From: Lasioglossum baleicum
Taxonomy: Eukaryota; Arthropoda; Insecta; Hymenoptera; Halictidae
Assembly: GCF_051020765.1 (NCBI RefSeq)
Contig: NW_027469311.1
Location: 161,227-225,226 of the forward strand
DNA length: 64,000 nucleotides
Reading direction: 5' to 3'
Positions 25,825-37,929 of the stretch are shown here, in pieces. Numbering within the stretch: the stretch's first letter is position 1; each line of letters opens with the position of its first letter. A program made the position numbers and the translations under genes. A model generated the notes under the pieces. It saw only the letters and a program-made list of their open reading frames with translations, had not been told where the DNA came from and searched no databases.

Positions 25825-26198
25825 ATGCTTATGCCACATGCGTTATGCGTTATGCGTTATGCGTTATGCGTTATGCGTTATGCGTTATGCGTTATGCGTT
25901 ATGCGTTATGCGTTATGCGTTAAGCGTTATTTGCGTTATGGGTTATGCGTTATGCGTTATGGGTTATGCGTTATGCGTTATGCGTTATGCGTTATGCGTT
26001 ATGCGTTATGCGTTATGCGTTATGCGTTATGCGTTATGCGTTATTTGCGTTATGCGTTATGCGTTATGCGTTATGCGTTATGCGTTATGCGTTATGCGTT
26101 ATGCGTTGTGCGTTATGCGTTATGCGTTGTGCGTTGTGCGTTGTGCGTTGTGCGTTGTGCGTTGTGCGTTGTGCGTTGTGCGTTGTGCGTTGTGCGTT
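25825..26198 (+). repeat. G cassette 2 with class 2 GTG run 16
   Basis: 6-mer-CAC, 12 m, AAG (25922), TTT9, GGG, 2 m, GGG (25959), 11 m, TTT9 (26043), 8 m, GTG (26108), 2 m, 10 GTG. Confidence 0.9.
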
Positions 26199-26849
26199 AT
26201 GCGTTATGCGTTATGCGTTATGCGTTATGCGTTATGCGTTATGCGTTATGCGTTATGCGTTATGCGTTATGCGTTATGCGTTATGCGTTATGCGTTATGC
26301 GTTATGCGTTATGCGTTATGCGTTATGCGTTATGCGTTATGCGTTATGCGTTATGCGTTATGCGTTATGCGTTATGCGTTATGCGTTATGCGTTATGCGT
26401 TATGCGTTATGCGTTATGCGTTATGCGTTAAGCGTTATGCGTTATGCGTTATGCGTTAAGCGTTATGCGTTATGCGTTTTGCGTTATGCGTTATGCGTTA
26501 TGCGTTATGCGTTATGCGTTATGCTTTATGCGTTATGCGTTATGCGTTATGCGTTATGCGTTATGCGTTATGCGTTATGCGTTATGCGTTATGCGTTATG
26601 GGTTATGAGTTTTGCGTTACGCGTTATGCGTTATGCGTTATGCGTTATGCGTTATGCGTTATGCGTTATGCGTTATGCGTTATGCGTTATGCGTTATGCG
26701 TTATGCGTTATGCGTTATGCGTTATGCGTTATGCGTTATGCGTTATGCGTTATGCGTTATGCGTTATGCGTTATGCGTTATGCGTTATGCGTTATGCGTT
26801 ATGCGTTATGCGTTATGCGTTATGCGTTATGCGTTATGCGTTATGCGTT

Positions 26850-27024
26850 TTGCGTTATGCGTTATGCGTTATGCGTTATGCGTTATGACTTTTGCATTAT
26901 GCGTTATGCGTTATGCGTTATGCGTTATGGGCTATGCGTTATGCCTTATGGTTTATACGTTATGCGTTATGCGTTATGCGTTATGCGTTATGTGTTATGC
27001 GTTATGAGTTTTGCGTTACGCGTT
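26850..27024 (+). repeat. Module A, copy 7 (175 bases)
   Basis: Same layout as copy 5, no private change seen. It closes a supercassette in which the CTG-closed GTG run is missing and two AAG units (26430, 26458) and an ATGCTTT unit (26521) stand in its place. Confidence 0.9.
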
Positions 27025-27848
27025 ATGCGTTATGCGTTATGCGTTATGCGTTATGCGTTATGCGTTATGCGTTATTTGCGTTATGCGTTATGCGTTATGC
27101 GTTATGCGTTATGCGTTATGCGTTATGCGTTATGCGTTATGCGTTATGCGTTATGCGTTATGCGTTATGCGTTATGCGTTATGCGTTATGCGTTATGCGT
27201 TATGCGTTATGCGTTATGCGTTATGCGTTATGCGTTATGCGTTATGCGTTATGCGTTATGAGTTTTGCGTTACGCGTTATGCGTTATGCGTTATGCGTTA
27301 TGCGTTATGCGTTATTTGCGTTATGCGTTATGCGTTATGCGTTATGCGTTATGCGTTATGCGTTATGCGTTATGCGTTATGCGTTATGCGTTATGCGTTA
27401 TGCGTTATGCGTTATGCGTTATGCGTTATGCGTTATGCGTTATGCTTATGCCACATGCGTTATGCGTTATGCGTTATGCGTTATGCGTTATGCGTTATGC
27501 GTTATGCGTTATGCGTTAAGCGTTATTTGCGTTATGGGTTATGCGTTATGCGTTATGGGTTATGCGTTATGCGTTATGCGTTATGCGTTATGCGTTATGC
27601 GTTATGCGTTATGCGTTATGCGTTATGCGTTATGCGTTATGCGTTATGCGTTATGCGTTATGCGTTATGCGTTATGCGTTATGCGTTATGCGTTATGCGT
27701 TATGGGTTATGCGTTATGCGTTATGCGTTATGCGTTATGCGTTATGCGTTATGCGTTATGCGTTATGCGTTATGCGTTATGCGTTATGCGTTATGCGTTA
27801 TGCGTTATGCGTTATGCGTTATGCGTTATGCGTTATGCGTTATGCGTT

Positions 27849-27939
27849 GTGCGTTATGCGTTATGCGTTGTGCGTTGTGCGTTGTGCGTTGTGCGTTGTG
27901 CGTTGTGCGTTGTGCGTTGTGCGTTGTGCGTTGTGCGTT
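27849..27939 (+). repeat. GTG run 17, class 2
   Basis: GTG, 2 m, 10 GTG, then canonical. The TTT9 normally found just upstream is missing; a lone GGG at about 27700 lies before it. Confidence 0.92.
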
Positions 27940-28465
27940 ATGCGTTATGCGTTATGCGTTATGCGTTATGCGTTATGCGTTATGCGTTATGCGTTATGCG
28001 TTATGCGTTATGCGTTATGCGTTATGCGTTATGCGTTATGCGTTATGCGTTATGCGTTATGCGTTATGCGTTATGCTTATGCCACATGCGTTATGCGTTA
28101 TGCGTTATGCGTTATGCGTTATGCGTTATGCGTTATGCGTTATGCGTTAAGCGTTATTTGCGTTATGGGTTATGCGTTATGCGTTATGGGTTATGCGTTA
28201 TGCGTTATGCGTTATGCGTTATGCGTTATGCGTTATGCGTTATGCGTTATGCGTTATGCGTTATGCGTTATGCGTTATGCGTTATGCGTTATGCGTTATG
28301 CGTTATGCGTTATGCGTTATGGGTTATGCGTTATGCGTTATGGGTTATGCGTTATGCGTTATGCGTTATGCGTTATGCGTTATGCGTTATGCGTTATGCG
28401 TTATGCGTTATGCGTTATGCGTTATGCGTTATGCGTTATGCGTTATGCGTTATGCGTTATGCGTT

Positions 28466-28577
28466 GTGCGTTATGCGTTATGCGTTGTGCGTTGTGCGTT
28501 GTGCGTTGTGCGTTGTGCGTTGTGCGTTGTGCGTTGTGCGTTGTGCGTTGTGCGTTGTGCGTTGTGCGTTGTGCGTT
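28466..28577 (+). repeat. GTG run 18, class 2 (longest run)
   Basis: GTG, 2 m, 13 GTG. Preceded by GGG, 2 m, GGG (28319, 28340) without AAG or TTT9, a cassette that lost its 5' half. A plain tract of 497 bases follows. Confidence 0.92.
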
Positions 28578-29735
28578 ATGCGTTATGCGTTATGCGTTAT
28601 GCGTTATGCGTTATGCGTTATGCGTTATGCGTTATGCGTTATGCGTTATGCGTTATGCGTTATGCGTTATGCGTTATGCGTTATGCGTTATGCGTTATGC
28701 GTTATGCGTTATGCGTTATGCGTTATGCGTTATGCGTTATGCGTTATGCGTTATGCGTTATGCGTTATGCGTTATGCGTTATGCGTTATGCGTTATGCGT
28801 TATGCGTTATGCGTTATGCGTTATGCGTTATGCGTTATGCGTTATGCGTTATGCGTTATGCGTTATGCGTTATGCGTTATGCGTTATGCGTTATGCGTTA
28901 TGCGTTATGCGTTATGCGTTATGCGTTATGCGTTATGCGTTATGCGTTATGCGTTATGCGTTATGCGTTATGCGTTATGCGTTATGCGTTATGCGTTATG
29001 CGTTATGCGTTATGCGTTATGCGTTATGCGTTATGCGTTATGCGTTATGCGTTATGCGTTATGCGTTATGCGTTATGAGTTTTGCGTTACGCGTTATGCG
29101 TTATGCGTTATGCGTTATGCGTTATGCGTTATGCGTTATGCGTTATGCGTTATGCGTTATGCGTTATGCTTATGCCACATGCGTTATGCGTTATGCGTTA
29201 TGCGTTATGCGTTATGCGTTATGCGTTATGCGTTATGCGTTATGCGTTATGCGTTAAGCGTTATTTGCGTTATGGGTTATGCGTTATGCGTTATGGGTTA
29301 TGCGTTATGCGTTATGCGTTATGCGTTATGCGTTATGCGTTATGCGTTATGCGTTATGCGTTATGCGTTATGCGTTATGCGTTATGCGTTATGCGTTATG
29401 CGTTATGCGTTATGCGTTAAGCGTTATTTGCGTTATGGGTTATGCGTTATGCGTTATGGGTTATGCGTTATGCGTTATGCGTTATGCGTTATGCGTTATG
29501 CGTTATGCGTTATGCGTTATGCGTTATGCGTTATGCGTTATGCGTTATGCGTTATGCGTTATGCGTTATGCGTTATGCGTTATGCGTTATGCGTTATGCG
29601 TTATGCGTTATGCGTTATGCGTTATGCGTTATGCGTTATGCGTTATGCGTTATGCGTTATGCGTTATGCGTTATGCGTTATGCGTTATGCGTTATGCGTT
29701 ATGCGTTATGCGTTATGCGTTATGCGTTATGCGTT

Positions 29736-30095
29736 ATGCTTATGCCACATGCGTTATGCGTTATGCGTTATGCGTTATGCGTTATGCGTTATGCGTTATG
29801 CGTTATGCGTTATGCGTTATGCGTTAAGCGTTATTTGCGTTATGGGTTATGCGTTATGCGTTATGGGTTATGCGTTATGCGTTATGCGTTATGCGTTATG
29901 CGTTATGCGTTATGCGTTATGCGTTATGCGTTATGCGTTATTTGCGTTATGCGTTATGCGTTATGCGTTATGCGTTATGCGTTATGCGTTATGCGTTGTG
30001 CGTTATGCGTTATGCGTTGTGCGTTGTGCGTTGTGCGTTGTGCGTTGTGCGTTGTGCGTTGTGCGTTGTGCGTTGTGCGTTGTGCGTTGTGCGTT
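29736..30095 (+). repeat. G cassette 3 with class 2 GTG run 19
   Basis: 6-mer-CAC, 11 m, AAG (29826), TTT9, GGG, 2 m, GGG (29863), 10 m, TTT9 (29940), 7 m, GTG (29998), 2 m, 11 GTG. Confidence 0.9.
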
Positions 30096-30349
30096 ATGCG
30101 TTATGCGTTATGCGTTATGCGTTATGCGTTATGCGTTATGCGTTATGCGTTATGCGTTATGCGTTATGCGTTATGCGTTATGCGTTATGCGTTATGCGTT
30201 ATGCGTTATGCGTTATGCGTTATGCGTTATGCGTTATGCGTTATGCGTTATGCGTTATGCGTTATGCGTTATGCGTTATGCGTTATGCGTTATGCGTTAT
30301 GCGTTATTTGCGTTATGCGTTATGCGTTATGCGTTATGCGTTATGCGTT

Positions 30350-30419
30350 GTGCGTTGTGCGTTGTGCGTTGTGCGTTGTGCGTTGTGCGTTGTGCGTTGT
30401 GCGTTGTGCGTTCTGCGTT
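30350..30419 (+). repeat. GTG run 20, class 1
   Basis: 9 GTG units closed by CTG at 30413. Two ATGCTTT units (about 30497 and 30632) lie between it and the next GGG-GAG. Confidence 0.92.
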
Positions 30420-30965
30420 ATGCGTTATGCGTTATGCGTTATGCGTTATGCGTTATGCGTTATGCGTTATGCGTTATGCGTTATGCGTTATGCGTTATGC
30501 TTTATGCGTTATGCGTTATGCGTTATGCGTTATGCGTTATGCGTTATGCGTTATGCGTTATGCGTTATGCGTTATGCGTTATGCGTTATGCGTTATGCGT
30601 TATGCGTTATGCGTTATGCGTTATGCGTTATGCTTTATGCGTTATGCGTTATGCGTTATGCGTTATGCGTTATGCGTTATGCGTTATGCGTTATGCGTTA
30701 TGCGTTATGGGTTATGAGTTTTGCGTTACGCGTTATGCGTTATGCGTTATGCGTTATGCGTTATGCGTTATGCGTTATGCGTTATGCGTTATGCGTTATG
30801 CGTTATGCGTTATGCGTTATGCGTTATGCGTTATGCGTTATGCGTTATGCGTTATGCGTTATGCGTTATGCGTTATGCGTTATGCGTTATGCGTTATGCG
30901 TTATGCGTTATGCGTTATGCGTTATGCGTTATGCGTTATGCGTTATGCGTTATGCGTTATGCGTT

Positions 30966-31105
30966 ATGACTTTTGCATTATGCGTTATGCGTTATGCGTT
31001 ATGCGTTATGGGCTATGCGTTATGCCTTATGGTTTATACGGTATGCGTTATGCGTTATGCGTTATGCGTTATGTGTTATGCGTTATGAGTTTTGCGTTAC
31101 GCGTT
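30966..31105 (+). repeat. Module A, copy 8 (5' TTG unit absent, ATACGGT form)
   Basis: The usual TTG unit upstream of GAC is replaced by canonical sequence, so the module starts at GAC (30966). ATACGGT at 31036 is shared with copies 9 and 11 only. Ends with TGT (31071) and B. Confidence 0.9.
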
Positions 31106-31973
31106 ATGCGTTATGCGTTATGCGTTATGCGTTATGCGTTATGCGTTATGCGTTATTTGCGTTATGCGTTATGCGTTATGCGTTATGCGTTATGCGTTAT
31201 GCGTTATGCGTTATGCGTTATGCGTTATGCGTTATGCGTTATGCGTTATGCGTTATGCGTTATGCGTTATGCGTTATGCGTTATGCGTTATGCGTTATGC
31301 GTTATGCGTTATGCGTTATGCGTTATGCGTTATGCGTTATGCGTTATGCGTTATGCGTTATGCGTTATGCGTTATGCGTTATGCGTTATGCGTTATGCGT
31401 TATGCGTTATGCGTTATGCTTATGCCATATGCGTTATGCGTTATGCGTTATGCGTTATGCGTTATGAGTTTTGCGTTACGCGTTATGCGTTATGCGTTAT
31501 GCGTTATGCGTTATGCGTTATGCTTATGCCTTATGCGTTATGCGTTATGCGTTATGCGTTATGCGTTATGCGTTATGCGTTATGCGTTATGCGTTATGCG
31601 TTATGCGTTATGCGTTATGCGTTATGCGTTATGCGTTATGCGTTATTTCGTTATGCGTTATGCGTTATGCGTTATGCGTTATGCGTTATGCGTTATGCGT
31701 TATGCGTTATGCGTTATGCGTTATGCGTTATGCGTTATGCGTTATGCTTATGCCATATGCGTTATGCGTTATGCGTTATGCGTTATGAGTTTTGTGTTAC
31801 GCGTTATGCGTTATGCGTTATGCGTTATGCGTTATGCGTTATGCGTTATGCGTTATGCGTTATGCGTTATGCGTTATGCGTTATGCGTTATGCGTTATGC
31901 GTTATGCGTTATGCGTTATGCGTTATGCGTTATGCGTTATGCGTTATGCGTTATGCGTTATGCGTTATGCGTT

Positions 31974-32050
31974 ATGCTTTAGGCGTTATGCGTAATGCGT
32001 TATGCGTTATGCGTTATGCGTTATGCGTTATGCGTTATGCGTTCTGCGTT
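31974..32050 (+). repeat. Module E, copy 7
   Basis: CTG at 32044, 70 bases from the start. A B element with TTGTGTT in place of TTGCGTT lies about 185 bases upstream. Confidence 0.92.
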
Positions 32051-32905
32051 ATGCGTTATGCGTTATGCGTTATGCGTTATGCGTTATGCGTTATGCGTTA
32101 TGCGTTATGCGTTATGCGTTATGCGTTATGCGTTATGCGTTATGCGTTATGCGTTATGCGTTATGCGTTATGCGTTATGAGTTTTGCGTTACGCGTTATG
32201 CGTTATGCGTTATGCGTTATGCGTTATGCTTATGCCTTATGCGTTATGCGTTATGCGTTATGCGTTATGCGTTATGCGTTATGCGTTATGCGTTATGCGT
32301 TATGCGTTATGCGTTATGCGTTATGCGTTATGCGTTATGCGTTATGCGTTATGCGTTATGCGTTATGCGTTATGCGTTATGCGTTATGCGTTATGCGTTA
32401 TGCGTTATGCGTTATGCGTTATGCGTTATGCGTTATGCGTTATGCGTTATGCGTTATGCGTTATGCGTTATGCGTTATGCGTTATGCGTTATGCGTTATG
32501 CGTTATGCGTTATGCGTTATGCGTTATGCGTTATGCGTTATGCGTTATGCGTTATGCGTTATGCGTTATGCGTTATGCGTTATGCGTTATGCGTTATGCG
32601 TTATGCGTTATGCGTTATGCGTTATGCGTTATGCGTTATGCGTTATGCGTTATGCGTTATGCGTTATGCGTTATGAGTTTTGCGTTACGCGTTATGCGTT
32701 ATGCGTTATGCGTTATGCGTTATGCGTTATGCGTTATTTGCGTTATGCGTTATGCGTTATGCGTTATGCGTTATGCGTTATGCGTTATGCGTTATGCGTT
32801 ATGCGTTATGCGTTATGCGTTATGCGTTATGCGTTATGCGTTATGCGTTATGCGTTATGCGTTATGCGTTATGCGTTATGCGTTATGCGTTATGCGTTAT
32901 GCGTT

Positions 32906-33223
32906 ATGCTTATGCCACATGCGTTATGCGTTATGCGTTATGCGTTATGCGTTATGCGTTATGCGTTATGCGTTATGCGTTATGCGTTAAGCGTTATTTG
33001 CGTTATGGGTTATGCGTTATGCGTTATGGGTTATGCGTTATGCGTTATGCGTTATGCGTTATGCGTTATGCGTTATGCGTTATGCGTTATGCGTTATGCG
33101 TTATGCGTTATTTGCGTTATGCGTTATGCGTTATGCGTTATGCGTTGTGCGTTGTGCGTTGTGCGTTGTGCGTTGTGCGTTGTGCGTTGTGCGTTGTGCG
33201 TTGTGCGTTGTGCGTTCTGCGTT
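32906..33223 (+). repeat. Chimeric G cassette with class 1 GTG run 21
   Basis: 6-mer-CAC, AAG (32989), TTT9, GGG, 2 m, GGG (33026), 11 m, TTT9 (33110), 4 m, then 10 GTG (33147) closed by CTG (33217). The left half is a G cassette and the right half a class 1 run, so the join lies between about 33110 and 33147. Confidence 0.9.
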
Positions 33224-33609
33224 ATGCGTTATGCGTTATGCGTTATGCGTTATGCGTTATGCGTTATGCGTTATGCGTTATGCGTTATGCGTTATGCGTT
33301 ATGCGTTATGCGTTATGCGTTATGCGTTATGCGTTATGCGTTATGCGTTATGCGTTATGCGTTATGCGTTATGCGTTATGCGTTATGCGTTATGCGTTAT
33401 GCGTTATGCGTTATGCGTTATGCGTTATGCGTTATGCGTTATGCGTTATGCTTATGCCTTATGCGTTATGCGTTATGCGTTATGCGTTATGCGTTATGCG
33501 TTATGCGTTATGCGTTATGCGTTATGCGTTATGCGTTATGCGTTATGCGTTATGCGTTATGCGTTATGCGTTATGCGTTATTTGCGTTATGCGTTATGCG
33601 TTATGCGTT

Positions 33610-33686
33610 GTGCGTTGTGCGTTGTGCGTTGTGCGTTGTGCGTTGTGCGTTGTGCGTTGTGCGTTGTGCGTTGTGCGTTCTGCGTT
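33610..33686 (+). repeat. GTG run 22, class 1
   Basis: 10 GTG units closed by CTG at 33680. GGG-GAG (33953) follows 273 bases later. Confidence 0.92.
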
Positions 33687-34197
33687 ATGCGTTATGCGTT
33701 ATGCGTTATGCGTTATGCGTTATGCGTTATGCGTTATGCGTTATGCGTTATGCGTTATGCGTTATGCGTTATGCGTTATGCGTTATGCGTTATGCGTTAT
33801 GCGTTATGCGTTATGCGTTATGCGTTATGCGTTATGCGTTATGCGTTATGCGTTATGCGTTATGCGTTATGCGTTATGCGTTATGCGTTATGCGTTATGC
33901 GTTATGCGTTATGCGTTATGCGTCATGCGTTATGCGTTATGCGTTATGCGTTATGGGTTATGAGTTTTGCGTTACGCGTTATGCGTTATGCGTTATGCGT
34001 TATGCGTTATGCGTTATGCGTTATGCGTTATGCGTTATGCGTTATGCGTTATGCGTTATGCGTTATGCGTTATGCGTTATGCGTTATGCGTTATGCGTTA
34101 TGCGTTATGCGTTATGCGTTATGCGTTATGCGTTATGCGTTATGCGTTATGCGTTATGCGTTATGCGTTATGCGTTATGCGTTATGCGTTATGCGTT

Positions 34198-34372
34198 TTG
34201 CGTTATGCGTTATGCGTTATGCGTTATGCGTTATGACTTTTGCATTATGCGTTATGCGTTATGCGTTATGCGTTATGGGCTATGCGTTATGCCTTATGGT
34301 TTATACGGTATGCGTTATGCGTTATGCGTTATGCGTTATGTGTTATGCGTTATGAGTTTTGCGTTACGCGTT
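34198..34372 (+). repeat. Module A, copy 9 (175 bases, ATACGGT form)
   Basis: GAC 34233, GGC 34275, ATACGGT 34303, TGT 34338. An extra ATACGTT follows the module at 34373. This is the 5' part of the block duplicated 3557 bases downstream. Confidence 0.92.
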
Positions 34373-35281
34373 ATACGTTATGCGTTATGCGTTATGCGTT
34401 ATGCGTTATGCGTTATGCGTTATGCGTTATTTGCGTTATGCGTTATGCGTTATGCGTTATGCGTTATGCGTTATGTGTTATGCGTTATGCGTTATGCGTT
34501 ATGCGTTATGCGTTATGCGTTATGCGTTATGCGTTATGCGTTATGCGTTATGCGTTATGCGTTATGCGTTATGCGTTATGCGTTATGCGTTATGCGTTAC
34601 TCGTTATGCGTTATGCGTTATGCGTTATGCGTTATGCGTTATGCGTTATGCTTATGCCATATGCGTTATGCGTTATGCGTTATGCGTTATGCGTTATGAG
34701 TTTTGCGTTACGCGTTATGCGTTATGCGTTATGCGTTATGCGTTATGCGTTATGCTTATGCCTTATGCGTTATGCGTTATGCGTTATGAGTTATGCGTTA
34801 TGCGTTATGCGTTATGCGTTATGCGTTATGCGTTATGCGTTATGCGTTATGCGTTATGCGTTATGCGTTATGCGTTATGCGTTATGCGTTATGCGTTATG
34901 CGTTATGCGTTATGCGTTATGCGTTATGCGTTATGCGTTATGCGTTATGCGTTATGCGTTATGCGTTATGCGTTATGCGTTATGCGTTATGCGTTATGCG
35001 TTATGCGTTATGCGTTATGCGTTATGCGTTATCGTTATGCGTTATGCGTTATGCGTTATGCGTTATGAGTTTTGCGTTACGCGTTATGCGTTATGCGTTA
35101 TGCGTTATGCGTTATGCGTTATGCGTTATGCGTTATGCGTTATGCGTTATGCGTTATGCGTTATGCGTTATGCGTTATGCGTTATGCGTTATGCGTTATG
35201 CGTTATGCGTTATGCGTTATGCGTTATGCGTTATGCGTTATGCGTTATGCGTTATGCGTTATGCGTTATGCGTTATGCGTT

Positions 35282-35475
35282 ATGAGTTTTGCGTTTTGCG
35301 TTATGCGTTATGCGTTATGCGTTAAGCGTTATGCGTTATGCGTTATGCTTATGCCATATGCGTTATGCGTTATGCGTTATGCGTTATGCGTTATGCGTTA
35401 TGCGTTATGCGTTATGAGTTTTGCGTTACGCGTTATGCGTTATGCGTTATGCGTTATGCGTTATGCTTATGCCTT
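35282..35475 (+). repeat. Module C, copy 7 (shortest)
   Basis: 8 m between CAT (35351) and B (35414); second 6-mer at 35463. A module A copy follows 176 bases later. Confidence 0.92.
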
Positions 35476-35650
35476 ATGCGTTATGCGTTATGCGTTATGC
35501 GTTATGCGTTATGCGTTATGCGTTATGCGTTATGCGTTATGCGTTATGCGTTATGCGTTATGCGTTATGCGTTATGCGTTATGCGTTATGCGTTATGCGT
35601 TATGCGTTATGCGTTATGCGTTATGCGTTATGCGTTATGCGTTATGCGTT

Positions 35651-35839
35651 TTGCGTTATGCGTTATGCGTTATGCGTTATGCGTTATGACTTTTGCATTA
35701 TGCGTTATGCGTTATGCGTTATGCGTTATGCGTTATGGGCTATGCGTTATGCCTTATGGTTTATGGTTTATACGTTATGCGTTATGCGTTATGCGTTATG
35801 CGTTATGTGTTATGCGTTATGAGTTTTGCGTTACGCGTT
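35651..35839 (+). repeat. Module A, copy 10 (189 bases, duplicated ATGGTTT)
   Basis: Five canonical units lie between TTGCATT and GGC (35735) where most copies have four, and ATGGTTT occurs twice in tandem (35756, 35763). These two one-unit gains make it the longest copy. Confidence 0.92.
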
Positions 35840-36346
35840 ATGCGTTATGCGTTATGCGTTATGCGTTATGCGTTATGCGTTATGCGTTATGCGTTATTTG
35901 CGTTATGCGTTATGCGTTATGCGTTATGCGTTATGCGTTATGCGTTATGCGTTATGCGTTATGCGTTATGCGTTATGCGTTATGCGTTATGTGTTATGCG
36001 TTATGCGTTATGCGTTATGCGTTATGCGTTATGCGTTATGCGTTATGCGTTATGCGTTATGAGTTTTGCGTTACGCGTTATGCGTTATGCGTTATGCGTT
36101 ATGCGTTATGCGTTATTTGCGTTATGCGTTATGCGTTATGCGTTATGCGTTATGCGTTATGCGTTATGCGTTATGCGTTATGCGTTATGCGTTATGCGTT
36201 ATGCGTTATGCGTTATGCGTTATGCGTTATGCGTTATGCGTTATGCGTTATGCGTTATGCGTTATGCGTTATGCGTTATGCGTTATGAGTTTTGCGTTAC
36301 GCGTTATGCGTTATGCGTTATGCGTTATGCGTTATGCTTATGCCTT

Positions 36347-36878
36347 ATGCGTTATGCGTTATGCGTTATGCGTTATGCGTTATGCGTTATGCGTTATGCG
36401 TTATGCGTTATGCGTTATGCGTTATGCGTTATGCGTTATGCGTTATGCGTTATGCGTTATGCGTTATGCGTTATGCGTTATGCGTTATGCGTTATGCGTT
36501 ATGCGTTATGCGTTATGCGTTATGCGTTATGCGTTATGCGTTATGCGTTATGCGTTATGCGTTATGCGTTATGCGTTATGCGTTATGCGTTATGCGTTAT
36601 GCGTTATGCGTTATGCGTTATGCGTTATGCGTTATGCGTTATGCGTTATGCGTTATGCGTTATGCGTTATGCGTTATGCGTTATGCGTTATGCGTTATGC
36701 GTTATGCGTTATGCGTTATGCGTTATGCGTTATGCGTTATGCGTTATGCGTTATGCGTTATGCGTTATGCGTTATGCGTTATGCGTTATGCGTTATGCGT
36801 TATGCGTTATGCGTTATGCGTTATGCGTTATGCGTTATGCGTTATGCGTTATGCGTTATGCGTTATGCGTTATGCGTT
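36347..36878 (+). repeat. Longest perfect ATGCGTT tract (532 bases, 76 units)
   Basis: Bounded by CCT on the left and a 6-mer-CAC pair on the right. No variant unit is seen inside. Other long perfect tracts are 4420-4937 (74 units), 28578-29074 (71 units) and 12220-12709 (70 units). Confidence 0.9.
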
Positions 36879-37201
36879 ATGCTTATGCCACATGCGTTAT
36901 GCGTTATGCGTTATGCGTTATGCGTTATGCGTTATGCGTTATGCGTTATGCGTTATGCGTTATGCGTTATGCGTTATGCGTTATGCGTTATGCGTTATGC
37001 GTTATGCGTTATGCGTTATGCGTTATGCGTTATGCGTTATGCGTTATGCGTTATGCGTTATGCGTTATGCGTTATGCGTTATGCGTTATGCGTTATGCGT
37101 TATGCGTTATGCGTTATGCGTTATGCGTTATGCGTTATGCGTTATGCGTTATGCGTTATGCGTTATTTGCGTTATGCGTTATGCGTTATGCGTTATGCGT
37201 T

Positions 37202-37278
37202 GTGCGTTGTGCGTTGTGCGTTGTGCGTTGTGCGTTGTGCGTTGTGCGTTGTGCGTTGTGCGTTGTGCGTTCTGCGTT
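37202..37278 (+). repeat. GTG run 23, class 1
   Basis: 10 GTG units closed by CTG at 37272; 6-mer-CAC lies at 36879. GGG-GAG follows at 37538. Confidence 0.92.
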
Positions 37279-37754
37279 ATGCGTTATGCGTTATGCGTTA
37301 TGCGTTATGCGTTATGCGTTATGCGTTATGCGTTATGCGTTATGCGTTATGCGTTATGCGTTATGCGTTATGCGTTATGCGTTATGCGTTATGCGTTATG
37401 CGTTATGCGTTATGCGTTATGCGTTATGCGTTATGCGTTATGCGTTATGCGTTATGCGTTATGCGTTATGCGTTATGCGTTATGCGTTATGCGTTATGCG
37501 TTATGCGTTATGCGTTATGCGTTATGCGTTATGCGTTATGGGTTATGAGTTTTGCGTTACGCGTTATGCGTTATGCGTTATGCGTTATGCGTTATGCGTT
37601 ATGCGTTATGCGTTATGCGTTATGCGTTATGCGTTATGCGTTATGCGTTATGCGTTATGCGTTATGCGTTATGCGTTATGCGTTATGCGTTATGCGTTAT
37701 GCGTTATGCGTTATGCGTTATGCGTTATGCGTTATGCGTTATGCGTTATGCGTT

Positions 37755-37929
37755 TTGCGTTATGCGTTATGCGTTATGCGTTATGCGTTATGACTTTTGC
37801 ATTATGCGTTATGCGTTATGCGTTATGCGTTATGGGCTATGCGTTATGCCTTATGGTTTATACGGTATGCGTTATGCGTTATGCGTTATGCGTTATGTGT
37901 TATGCGTTATGAGTTTTGCGTTACGCGTT
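37755..37929 (+). repeat. Module A, copy 11 (175 bases, ATACGGT form)
   Basis: Exact match to copy 9 at an offset of 3557 bases (GAC 37790, GGC 37832, ATACGGT 37860, TGT 37895). Confidence 0.92.

Larger units (their letters stand above)
18784..30095 (+). repeat. Array domain 4: paired-GGG AAG modules and 6-mer-CAC landmarks
   Basis: AAG-TTT9-GGG modules start at 19155, 20786, 21228, 21735, 21919, 22298, 22573, 24480, 24901, 25394, 25564, 25922, 27518, 28149, 29256, 29419 and 29826. All but those at 21228 and 24901 carry a second GGG unit two canonical units after the first. 6-mer-CAC pairs precede many of them at distances that step by 7 bases (for example 76, 83 and 90). Three A modules (22906, 23785, 26850) and six GTG runs are present. 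The paired GGG is nearly restricted to 19-44 kb, with one later case at 54.0 kb. Confidence 0.88.

Noticed and set aside
19155..29848. Telomere repeat, suggested by TTATGGG and TTAGGC-like units
   Set aside because: Such variants occur singly or two at a time among TGCGTTA units; no tandem run of any known telomere unit is present. The heptamer itself being a telomeric unit cannot be excluded but nothing here (no chromosome end) supports it.
29849..34699. Plus-strand open frame of 1,616 codons, and many other long overlapping frames
   Set aside because: The translation is only the heptad read-through of the satellite; all three plus frames give the same peptide, frames overlap throughout, and ends coincide with variant units that happen to supply a stop. 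No start context or codon bias supports a gene.
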